Shown here piece by piece: positions 10,135-19,873 of a stretch of 64,000 nt of DNA. This DNA is from Flammula alnicola. Lineage: Eukaryota; Basidiomycota; Agaricomycetes; Agaricales; Strophariaceae. A model generated the notes under the pieces. The model did no database searches and was not told where the DNA came from. It saw nothing but the letters and a program-made list of their open reading frames with translations. Made by a program: the position numbers and the translations under genes. Position 1 is the first letter of the stretch. The number at the start of each line of letters is the position of its first letter. The stretch covers positions 1 to 64,000 of the forward strand of contig JADNRV010000052.1 of assembly GCA_015499995.1 (NCBI GenBank), read 5' to 3'.

Positions 10135-10168
10135 GACTTCGAACGTCGTACAGACGACGTTCGAAGTC
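10135..10168. repeat. Perfect hairpin, 15-bp arms, ACAG loop
   Basis: GACTTCGAACGTCGT (10135-10149) pairs with 10154-10168. With the previous hairpin it forms two adjacent stems with no spacer. Confidence 0.85.
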
Positions 10169-10430
10169 GCGTTCCACCCGCCGCGGCTGTCCGTCTGCAA
10201 CCGAGTCGCCGCCACGTCAATCGCCCACGAGCCCGCCTGAATCTTCAGGAGGACGAACGAGCGCGGGACCGCACCACGATCCACCCTGAACCCCAAGAAC
10301 AGCATGGCCGACGAGTACTGCAATCGGAGGAACTGGCAAATGGGCAAATCACCCAGCAACGGGTGCAAGATAGACGCAGACGATGGCAGAGGGCGGGGCG
10401 GTGCCACAGACGCCGCCGCCACCAATTCTT
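10169..10430. other. GC-rich insert in FB1, possible captured gene fragment
   Basis: This segment is GC-rich and non-repetitive, unlike the AT-rich DNA beside it, and has an open minus-strand frame. No family was recognised and there are no splice or start signals to make it a gene. It may be a captured host fragment. Confidence 0.25.
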
Positions 10431-11214
10431 TTCCCAGAGCATCCTTCTTGTGCTCTAGGTATTCAGTAATTTTACTCTACGTATGTATTAGTAGATACAA
10501 ATTCATTTCATTTGCTAAATGTACTGGATAAGGTGTCTGGATATTAAGTCAGTTTAGATAGAAGAGACAAGTTCTCTAAAATGACGACCTTGCCCCGTCC
10601 GCTGATCGTTTTGATGTAAAATTGGTATCATGAGATTTGGAATTACCTATACATTACATCTGGATACACGAAACTGAAGGGACAGACGAGTAGAGGGCAG
10701 CAGGATGCAAAAATCATTTGGTTGTTCGGAAAATCTATTTTTAGCACATGTTCGATCAGCCTCCGAAAGGGTGAAGATGAATATGACCATCCTCGGAGTC
10801 ATTCTTCACAAATTTGGTACCAATAGGTTCGCATTCATTAGTAGATTACTATTATGTACTTACAAATAAGGGGACAGACAAACCGAGGCCCGTGCAGTAC
10901 AATTACAGACTGAAATTGACAGAATCTATTTATAGTGCTCATCCTATGATGAACTGGGGTATCATCCGAATTGCTGAAGCTGCACACCCTTTCCCTCTCT
11001 GCTTTCTTCGCAGAAGTAATACCCTTTTGTTTGAATTCTCTTGTATATTACCTCTATATAATTATAATAACAATAAAAGGGAGAGGAGTACGAATAGAGG
11101 TCAGATATATGGAGCAGCCATTTTTGGCATGCTCTCGAGGGCCATCCCAAGCCGTACGCCATTAATTTCGGGTGCCGGAAAATCATTCCGGACGCGCTTG
11201 TGCCTGGAAGCTAA
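10431..11214. other. AT-rich unique DNA inside FB1, nothing recognised
   Basis: No repeat, hairpin or coding signal stands out. The short open frames have no recognisable content. The right inverted arm begins at about 11215. Confidence 0.5.
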
Positions 11215-11389
11215 AGATAGCTCGTTCGGAATGGACATCAATATGATGATGTCATAGAATGATGTTCTTCCGGAAATACCAGTTATTTTTAGAACGTCAT
11301 CCAAAGTCATCCTTTCAAATCCACCCCGTCCCGCCCCCTATAGGGTGCGCATATGACAGATTTGGATAGAGAAAAATCAGGGCTACGCA

Positions 11390-11720
11390 ATGGTATTTTT
11401 TCCCCACCGAAAACCGCCCCCGACGACGAGCAGCACCCAAAATACAACCCCGGACATCATTTCCTGCATTGTTGACAGGTATTTACCATCAGCCCCGCCC
11501 CAAATGGGACCGTCATCCAAACCTGCCAGCCCCAATCCACCCATTCCCGCCCCCCTAGAGGCGCGCAAATACCTGCATTATATCAGAATATATTTATAGA
11601 TGCCATTGAAATTTTTCCCGCGCCTAAAGGCGCCCCCAACGACGAGCAGCACCATATTTTGTGCCCGCCAGCCATTTCTGTGCATTGTTGACACATATTT
11701 ACTAGTATCCGCCCCCTGCA
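11390..11720 (-). repeat. Repeated module in the FB1 right arm (two copies)
   Basis: Inverted versions of the left-arm module lie at about 11395-11480 and 11605-11700: a TTTTTTCCCC run, a CGACGACGAGCAGCACC segment, then GCATTGTTGACA. This gives the arms unequal module numbers, a usual feature of foldback elements. Confidence 0.7.
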
Positions 11721-12221
11721 AGGTGCAGACACCCTCTCCTGGCACCCCGGCAGCCTTTTAAAAGTGTCTTGCATGGCCTTAGGCCACGGCCCAAGCGGCC
11801 CAAACCCGCTATAGATGTATAAGGTAGTTAGCCCACAGCCTAGGAATCATATATAATTCTAGCTTACAAGGCTGGATATTCAAGGACTGTGGCTCAAAAC
11901 GCGTTCAAATCTGAGTTAAATAACCAGAGGCGCGGAGCGCCTCTGCCGGATAAGGAAATAGCTAGCGCCTGCCCAAAGGGATCAAAAAGGGTCGCATGAT
12001 GGCAGTGCAAGCCAAAAATGGCAACTAGCTTGATTGGCGATCAACGGAAACACATAACTCCGGTGCGATAATCAAGAGGCGCATGAACAAAAAGACAAAG
12101 TCTTAGGCACGAGGCATGGTGAAATTGCAAAAAGCAATGCCTCAAGGCAAAAATACACGAGTTATGATATAGCTAGCTAAACGAATTTCGAGCTAGTTGT
12201 AAAAAGTAACTACAATAGCAA

Positions 12222-12730
12222 TTAAAAGAAATTCAGCCTAAAAAAAAAAAGCGAATTGAGAGAAAGCTAGGGAAGAAGGAGAGGAAAAATAACGAACTTG
12301 ACAGCAGTTTCAACGTTGACTGACGCCTTACAAAGGTGGAATAAGGTCGCGGATGATCGACTGAGATGATAAGATACGCGATCTCCGGGAAAACAAAAAG
12401 CAAGAAGCTCTTGTTTGGACTCCGCAATCGACGATAATATGAAATATATGTTGGGATGTGCGGCGACATATTCCGAAGAAAGGTGAAGGGCGCACTAGGC
12501 AATAAAGTTAGACAAAGAGCGACGAAATGTACAGCTGGAAGGCAAAAACGTACAGCGTCAGCAGCTAGCTGCCTAATAACGTCCAAACCAACGGAATGAG
12601 AAGCGCCAGGACGCAAATAGTCCGCATCAAATTGCAGAGTTGCGTCCTTGAGGCGTGCTAAAGTCGTGCCAATTAAGGAACGAGAGGAGATCATTGAAGA
12701 ATGATCAGCGTCAGCTGAGATAGTGGCCAT
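12222..12730 (-). CDS. Antisense gene B1, unknown function
   Basis: Three exons (12730-12554, 12494-12298, 12237-12222) join in phase to a protein of about 129 residues starting MATISADADH. Introns are 59-60 nt with GTACGT and GTTCGT donors and TAG acceptors. The product is helical with several Cys and aromatic residues but no recognised domain. Its start lies 90 bp from the first hairpin/purine tract (12819-12853), as if the gene and the 3' end of the retroelement were a unit. Some contamination by intron choice is possible at the last exon, which is only 16 nt. Confidence 0.45.
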
Positions 12731-12818
12731 GAGGGAAAGAACAAGAAATAGTTCGAAAAAGAGCACAACTAGTTGTACCCTTTTTATAAGCGAGATAAAT
12801 CAAACGACGCCCAGAATG

Positions 12819-12853
12819 CAACTGGGGACAGTTGATTTCCCGTGGGGGGGAGA
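12819..12853 (+). promoter_or_regulatory. Hairpin plus polypurine tract, copy 1
   Basis: CAACTG-GGGA-CAGTTG (12819-12834) is followed at 12842-12853 by GTGGGGGGGAGA, a likely plus-strand priming tract of an LTR retroelement. Confidence 0.65.
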
Positions 12854-13110
12854 TAGGAATAGCTAGTCACATTCCTAGCGATAACCCGGACTTACAAAGA
12901 CAGAAAAAGCGAACTAGCTGACTACCAAGCAGCAAGTAAGCAGCTAGGACTTAGAAATAAACTAGGTCTTAGTAAAAACAAGACATAGATGGACTTAGAA
13001 AGAAAAAGTCCGCTATAGAAATAACCTGGACTTGACTTAAGGCTTAGAGACTTAGGTTGTATGCTTAGGGTCACATCAGAGAATACAGCACAAGAAAAAT
13101 TATATTAACA

Positions 13111-13138
13111 AGTAGTGAGACTGTAAAGTCTCACTACT
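13111..13138. repeat. Perfect hairpin, 12-bp arms, GTAA loop
   Basis: AGTAGTGAGACT pairs with AGTCTCACTACT. It lies downstream of gene B2, in its likely 3' region. Confidence 0.8.
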
Positions 13139-13155
13139 GACAAGAGATATATAGA

Positions 13156-13236
13156 GGGGACGACGATCTAAAAAGATCGCCGCCCCCAAGGCAAAAGTAT
13201 CGAAGGGGACGACGATCTAAAAAGATCGCCGCCCCC
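13156..13236 (-). repeat. Twin 32-bp hairpins downstream of gene B2
   Basis: Two identical 32-bp units (13156-13187 and 13205-13236) lie 17 bp apart. On the minus strand each reads GGGGGCGGCGATCT, a short loop, then AGATCGTCGTCCCC, so the minus RNA would pair fully with two G-U wobbles. They follow the B2 stop by about 160 bp and may act in its 3' UTR or as a terminator-like structure. Confidence 0.55.
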
Positions 13237-13397
13237 GCAGCAAGCAAACGTCCGAGTTCTATATACACGACGAAAAATAAAGGCCCCCGAGGCCGCCCAA
13301 GACACCAGCTACAACCTACAGACCAAGAGGACGCGAGCAGATTTCTATATACAAGTAAAGAGGAAAAAGGGGGAAGGACGGAACGAGTAGAAATCAG

Positions 13398-14641
13398 CTA
13401 GTTGTCGGTCTGCATGAGAGCATCGTCGAGCTCGTCGAGCTCGTCAGCCTCGCGAGAATCGTCGGGTGCGTCGTGGCCGCGAGAGTCGTCAAGCGCGTCC
13501 TCGTTGAAAAGGGCGGCAGCTGCAATTGGAGTAGCAGCGACCGCGGACGAGGTAGTCGAAACGGAGGGGGTAAGGCGCGAAGAGCTGGCAACGGGAGACT
13601 CGGCAGCCTGGTACGCTTTGAAAGAGGTATCAGCGGCGGCATAAGCAAGGACGGTCGACGCGTCGTTATGTGGGAGGTTGGCGAAGAACTTGACAAGGGC
13701 ATTCATCGGTGGAAAGCCTGGCCGTTTGACGGATTCGTCCAGGTAGGCATCGAGAAGAGCCTGGTCGCCAGTGACCAAGGTGTCCAAAACATCCATACTT
13801 TCGAAGCGAGGGCCGACAATATGGCCAGGGGGGAAGTTCGTTTTGAGGTAGCGGGCGCGCTCAATCAACTGCGTAACAAGGTGCGTGGCGTCTCGATTAG
13901 CGCGGTCAGCAAGCTGAGCGAAGAGAGCCGCGTCTTGGAAGAGCCGGTTGATCTGGAGCACGAGAGCTTGGAGCTCTGAAGTGAAATATTTAAAAACAAA
14001 AATAAGAAAGAAAAGACAAAGACGTACGGTGTCGCGATGAAGAAACGAGAGGCGAGATAGACGCCAGGACTTGGTCAAGCTCGCGGGGATTGAGCTCGAA
14101 CGTGCAGCGAGACTTTCCACCACTCTGGCAAGGTCCGCAACGACGGCCCCAGCCGAGGAATTCGCACTCATGAGGGTCACCCTTGAACAGATGAGTGGCG
14201 CACGCGAGGCAACGACCGGGGTTCTGCAGAATGGGTAGAAAGTTAGAAAAAACAAGAAAAATAAAAGAGAGAGAGCATACCTGGAGACGCTTCTCCACCG
14301 AAAAATCAACCGGAGAAGCCGAAATCGCGTCGGGATGAGCAGGACCGGGGACCGATAGGATCTTCTGGGCAAGGACCTCACGCGGCAAGAGAGGGGTTTT
14401 GTCTTTGGGTTTACCCTTGCCCTTCGAGCGTTTGGGGGCTGGTTCGGGATCGTCCTCGAGCTCGTCGATCTGTTCCTCCTCGCTAGGTGCTTAGACAGAG
14501 GACCGTGGATATTGTTGATAGTATTGAGGATATCAGACGCAGGGGGTGCCGGCCAGAAGCCCGATGTGAACTAAAGATCCTGGAAGTAGGCCTGATCAGA
14601 TCACGAATAAGGGCGAAATGGTCGGGGGATGTCGAAGCCAT
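13398..14641 (-). CDS. Antisense gene B2, six-cysteine cluster protein
   Basis: The last three exons are clear: about 14470-14281, 14223-14028 and 13976-13398, with GTATGC and GTACGT donors. The start is probably the ATG at 14641 (MASTSPDH), but the first splice junction is uncertain. The middle exon encodes C-x2-C-x11-C-x8-C-x2-C-x7-C, like a Zn2Cys6 binuclear cluster with a wider first loop, preceded by a basic KRSKGKGKPKDK segment. The C-terminal exon is helical and ends in a Ser/Thr and Asp-rich tail. This suggests a nuclear DNA-binding protein, by inference only. Gene C has the same cluster. It lies 458 bp from the second purine tract. Confidence 0.55.
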
Positions 14642-15074
14642 GGGGAAAATGAAAGAAGAGAAGAGAATGGTGAAAAAAGTTGAACGTTGGGGGAGTTAAA
14701 TAGGCAGGGGACACGTGAGCGGTCGGGAGGAACCGAACACCGAAGAATGCGAGAGAAAAGAAAAGGGAAATGTGAAAGCGACGCACGGGAGGGCGATCGC
14801 GAAAGCCTGAGCTTAACAATTCCCTAGAGGGAAGGAGCGGCGCTAGAGATACAGCGCAGGCTAAAAATAGATCCGTGTTCGGAGATGGGCGCTTGTGCCA
14901 TGCAACTTACCCAATCGGGAAGTACGCATCAAAGTCAAAGAGCAGGAGACGCAGAGAGCTAGTAGCAACGCTGCAACTCGCTAGCGGCACCAGAAAACAA
15001 AGCGTATAAAACAGAAAGTCAACTAGTAGGAAATAAAGAGCAGACCACTAGTGGTGCTCAAGGGACGAGTCCGG

Positions 15075-15110
15075 TTGACTGAGGACAGTCAAGATTTCGT
15101 GGGGGAGAGA
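15075..15110 (+). promoter_or_regulatory. Hairpin plus polypurine tract, copy 2
   Basis: TTGACTG-AGGA-CAGTCAA (15075-15092) precedes GTGGGGGAGAGA (15099-15110). The next bases are TG (TGATAGGG), as expected for an LTR start at 15111. Confidence 0.65.
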
Positions 15111-17312
15111 TGATAGGGCCGATAACCGGCCACGCGTGAATTTCGCGAATATATCATCTTTTACCTCTAGAATATAACCGAGACAGAGAGACTATAACCT
15201 ACCCAAGTTAGTAGTCTAAGGCCTAGCTATGCGACTACTAGTTGTCATATAACCTGTGACAATGGTAATCAGACGCGGTTCAGAGCTAGCTGAGTCCGTA
15301 TGATAAGCCGGGAGACAGTTAAAAGTTATCAGGCAGTAAAACACAGAACGCATAAGTCATAAACAACTAGCGAGGCATAAACGCACCATGGGGAATAATT
15401 TAAAAAGACTTCTGGATACTTTGGAATTAGTGCGCGGCGAATTCAGTACAATCAGTGTATTGCTGAATAGCTAGCTACGAAATACTACAACTAGGAGCGC
15501 GAGACACAGCTAGTGAAAGCTAGACGCGAATGCGTCGACTACTAGCGAGCGTATCTTGTGACTTACGGAGAAACGCACGGGACGCGGACGCGTTAGTTAG
15601 ACGCACGCTCTACCCTCTACCCGGGGACTACCAAAAGTGGTAATAGGACGAGAAAGGAAAGAAGGAACCGGCATCAATGATGGCCGCAGATCCGGAATAA
15701 AGCGGCACCGCTAGCCGAGACGCACGCATGATGCGCATGGTACGCGGAAGTCAGGAGCGTCCTAGCGCGCTAAAATAGGATGAATTTCCAAATCCTTGAC
15801 CTCTATCTGGTCACCTGGAATACTCAACCCTATACCCACTGCCTGCAGGCATTATTTACACGAGATAAGAATGTTTTACGCTATTTTATTCGCATACCAG
15901 AACCACACATAGCTGTAGTATAAAAGATGTACTTCTGTAGCTAGTTACTTTAAGCAATCTCTTCCCTGTTTTATTTTGAGCTAAGGCGCAGTGCCTAGTA
16001 AGAAAGAAAGCGAATAAAGGATCAGTTTGGCTTCAATAGAGTTCGTTTGAAAGCCAGAGAAGGCTTAGTTAATAAAGAGAAAGTTCTTGAGGACAAGGTC
16101 CAAGAATTTAGAAGCCAGAGAGTGCTTAGAGGCCAAGAGAGCGCCTAAGAAGTCCGAAACAGAGTCCACAGTGGGCTAGCAGACCGTTCAGAAGGTAGCG
16201 CACAGTGCGGCCTTAGTTTCAGACGAGTTCCCAAAGCTTCAGAGCAGCTAGTTGCTTCGAAAGTCGAGCTAGTAGCGTCCTAGAGATCCTTTCTCAAACA
16301 TAAAACCCTAAAATCAATAAAACCGTTCATCCCTGTGATAAAACGAAGCTTGAAACTACAATAAAACGTGTATTTGAATAATCCCTCATACCCACTTAAA
16401 CGAACCGCGAGGCACTGTCTACAAGTCAGCTAGTTGAACAAAATAGACATTGTGGAGCAAAGCACACTACATATTTCTAAAGCTAGTAGAGCGTCGCTCG
16501 ACCTGGTTAGGATCTCGCTCCGCAGTTGTGTGTGTTGTTTAGGTCGCTGAGCGCGTAGCGGGTCTCTCAGCGGAGGTTTTGATTATAAGCCGGGGGGGTG
16601 TTAGACACGTCTACTTGGTTGTTAGAAGCCATGGGGAGCTCTAGGGTCCAATGTCTGGGTTTTATATTGAACGACAGAGGGCGTGAAAATTGGTTCTGGG
16701 CAACCGATCACAGTACGCTACTTTCTAGGACGAACCGCACATAGTAACCGATCTCTAGTATGGACTTGGAACAACTGGGACAGTTGATTTTAAGTTGGGG
16801 GGAGAGGTACAGGGTGCGCACACACAGAACGAACGGCCGATGCATAAGAGCGTCTATGTTTACCACGAAATTTTGCGATTTGACTACGGATTTTACATCA
16901 TAAACCTAGTCAAGTAAAACAAATAAAGTCTTACGGAATGCTTAAAAGATAGCCTCAGATACTTATAGCAATATAAGGAAATTCTACAGGCACTCTTTGT
17001 TTGGCATGTTCGTCATTTGGCTTGACGGATCAGACTCTAAGTCAAATAGCAAGAGGAGGGTTGTGTATTTAAAGCAAAGATATAAAAACAAGTACTGAGT
17101 AATGCTACAAAAGATAGACCTTAAAACTATCTAAGGAAGCGAAGCTAGTACAATACAAGATACCAAAAAGATAACAAAACATTGGGCGGTATACTACAGA
17201 ATGACCAAGACCCAAGACAAGACAAGATAAGCGACTATATGACTATAGAATAGAAGTCAGTATTGTTTAAAATAAGAAAGAAAGGATAAGGTGGGACTTA
17301 CCAGGTCCAAAA
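15111..17312. other. LTR-like and non-coding retroelement DNA
   Basis: It starts with TG after purine tract 2, has a TATAAAAG box near 15,920, and carries many CTAG. A third hairpin/purine tract lies at 16772-16806. No ORF of note is present. LTR ends and primer-binding site could not be fixed by eye. Confidence 0.45.
16772..16806 (+). promoter_or_regulatory. Hairpin plus polypurine tract, copy 3
   Basis: CAACTG-GGA-CAGTTG (16772-16786) precedes GTTGGGGGGAGAG (16794-16806). Unlike copies 1, 2 and 4 there is no antisense gene immediately upstream. Confidence 0.6.
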
Positions 17313-19327
17313 CTACTGGTAGCACTCGAAATCGTCCAAGTCGCCCACGTCGCGATCAAGAGCGTCTAAAGTAGCACGCTCCGAATCGGTGTCGAGGAAG
17401 GCAGAGGCCTCGTCGGCGTCAGGCTCGCTCTCCTGATATGGAACGACACGAGGGCGAGGAGGAAGGATGTGGCTAGGGTGAAGAAGCCAGGGTGGAGTAG
17501 CAACCCCCTGCAGCAGAAGAGACAGCTCAGAGAGGGAAGTCGAGTGAGTAGGGTACCGATCGTTGGAAGACAGATCGCCAGGAGACAAAGCTGACAAAAC
17601 GTCGATCAGCGTCTCCATAGCATCGTCGTCAGCAAGGTACAACTCCCGGAAGGAGTTGTCGGGATCCGAGGCAACGAGCCGATACAAGATACCCAAGACC
17701 TCACGCGACAAAACGGAGATCTCGAGGTCACTCTGCCGCACGAGCGCTCGTTGAAGGACGTTGGTGGCGCTAATGCGCTGGATCCGTTCAAATAGATTCT
17801 GAAGGTCTAGGGGGTCCACAAGTTAGCTAAGGAAGAATATGACAATAGCAGGGAACTTACTGGTCAGGGATGACTGGCCAAACTCGAGGAAAGACTCAAA
17901 GTCCGGCATCTGGTCCTTGAGCTTGGCTCTGAAAGAACAGATGCCACGGCGGCTCCTCTGGCACGGGATACAGCCCTGTTCACCCTGTGGTACGATGCAG
18001 TCCTCAGGTTTTAATCCTTTGAGACTGCACGCAATACACACGGGGGGCGCCTAAAGATACGAAACGAGGAGATAAATGCATGGAATAATAATGACAGGAA
18101 AGAACTCACCAGGGGTTTGGGTACCGCACCCAAAAGCAGAGCGAGTTGGGCAGCAGCCAACTTGCTAGGAGGAGACGAAACCAGCTCGGGGGCCTCAGGG
18201 GTCACCTCTGGTCGAGGGCGCTTGCTACGAGCGTCGCCCAGAGCAGCCACCTTGCGTTTGAGAGGCCGAGGGGGGGTTTGGTCAGTATCCAGCGTAACCC
18301 GCGAGCCAGAAGCAACCCCGGGGCGAGCCTCTTGACGAGAAACGGCTGCTAGCTTAGCAGCGGCAGCACGGGTAACGAGGGGACGAGGGAGAGACGGGGG
18401 CGGAGTTCGCGCACAAGCCTTGCCCTTTCCCTTGCGACTCTTCGAAGGACGAGGAGGTACCTCGACAAAACAGCGAAGCCGCTCCTCGGGACGTCCAACT
18501 ACATCAAGGATAGGCGTCGGAGACGGTTGAGTCTCGCCCAGCCTCACCTCTGGGATGGCCGCTAGACCAAGGAGTTAGGTAGAACGAAAAAAAAAAAACA
18601 AAGAAAGCACGGAACGATACACACCGGGGGTAGCTGGAGGCAGCGACAAACGCGGTTCATCGAGATCCATGGTTGGGATTGCTGCTATGCAATAGACTTG
18701 TTAAAATCAAAAGATATAACAGGAAGAAAACATAAAATATACGCACCAAGCACCGGTGACGGCGAGGGAGAATATGCGACGAGGGGGCCTACGACGGGTG
18801 AACGCACCCAAGTCGCATCTAGCAGTCGCTGAGCCAGCCCGACCAGCTCTGGAAAAGGCGGTTCACTATCCATATCAGCCTCTGAGATTTCCTCGGGATG
18901 CAAGGGATAAAAATCCGCCTATGAAAGAACAGTTGGGATTGTCAAGTGAAGATACAAAATGCAAGGAATATAATAACTTACCACGGACGAGGGATCGAAA
19001 TCAGCGAAGAAAGCGAACGGCGGAGGGGTTTCACCGGCGACATGCGCCAGGAAACACAGCCAGCGTCGTACGCGCACGCAAGCAACAGGCTCTGGAGATC
19101 TAGTGACCTCGAGCCCGCGCATGTAATTACCCTACACAGATGAGGGATGAGACGAGAACTTCAAGAAGAAATAATGAGGCACAGCGTACCATCTGGTTGG
19201 TTAGCCCACTAAGAGCCATCGAGGCCGCAGAAATGCGACGAGTATCCGGTGTAAGCACAAACATGAGGAGTTTGCGGCGGAGAATGTCCCAGATAGGTTG
19301 CAAATAGGCACAGATGGCAGAGGACAT
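17313..19327 (-). CDS. Antisense gene C, six-cysteine cluster protein, intact
   Basis: Seven exons (19327-19190, 19131-18982, 18918-18747, 18681-18625, 18561-18110, 18050-17861, 17806-17313) join in consistent phase to about 550 residues with no stop. Introns are 50-70 nt. Exon 5 encodes a basic, Pro-rich stretch with KSRKGKGKA and a bipartite-like KRPRPE. Exon 6 encodes C-x2-C-x9-C-x8-C-x2-C-x7-C, sharing the last three spacings with gene B2. The C-terminal exon is helical then acidic. A nuclear DNA-binding role is inferred from the cluster and basic segments. It stands 535 bp before purine tract 4 and reads against the retroelement. Confidence 0.65.
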
Positions 19328-19836
19328 GATGCTATGATAAACAGAAGGAGGATATAAGATGAGGAGTGTTGACAGTAGTGGTTGGAAAGTGCGAAAAGTG
19401 TTGGGGTCTAAAAGAGCGCCTAAAGCTCAGTTTATATACGCGGGCCAAGACAAGCTACAGACACCGCACCGAGTCACCGATCGCAACCGAATGACTATGA
19501 CGGAGTGCGATTCTTCGTATTCACCAAGAAAGAAGCAGCAGGATATGTTAAAACCTGATAAAATCAGTTGTGTAGCCTTTCAAGGAAGCGGACTCATTAG
19601 AAGCGCTTACCGATGATCAGGATCAGCAACGATTAAGGAAACTATTCCTAGGATGGAAAGACCTTAGAACACGAGTTGGCAACTTAAGAAAGTTTGCTAG
19701 GCAGGAAGTCTTCACCGTGCTTCTCATTACAACGGCAAGCTTTGCCGTGAGAACATAGGCGCTCCTAAAAGGATTGCATAGGCAAATGTTGAACCAAGAA
19801 ACAAGAACGAGAGACCCTTGATAGTGTGCAATAAGG

Positions 19837-19873
19837 TTGACTGGGGACAGTCAATATCTAAGTTGGGGGGAGA
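19837..19873 (+). promoter_or_regulatory. Hairpin plus polypurine tract, copy 4
   Basis: TTGACTG-GGGA-CAGTCAA (19837-19854) precedes GTTGGGGGGAGA (19862-19873), followed by TG (TGAAGAGACC), a likely LTR start at 19874. Confidence 0.65.

Larger units (their letters stand above)
6245..11849. mobile_element. Foldback-type element FB1 with long inverted arms
   Basis: The first 400 bases and the last 600 bases are inverted copies. The ends read TGATTCCTAGGCTGTGGGC on both strands, and both flanks show TA (6243-6244, 11850-11851), a possible TA target duplication. The arms carry a repeated module, inner hairpins and CAG/CTG-rich arrays that are also mirrored (7.6-8.6 kb against 9.6-10.1 kb). The centre, 8.7-9.6 kb, is unique and AT-rich. 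No transposase was found, so it would be non-autonomous. The architecture resembles Drosophila FB/Galileo elements. It is inserted just upstream of antisense gene A2. Confidence 0.7.
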
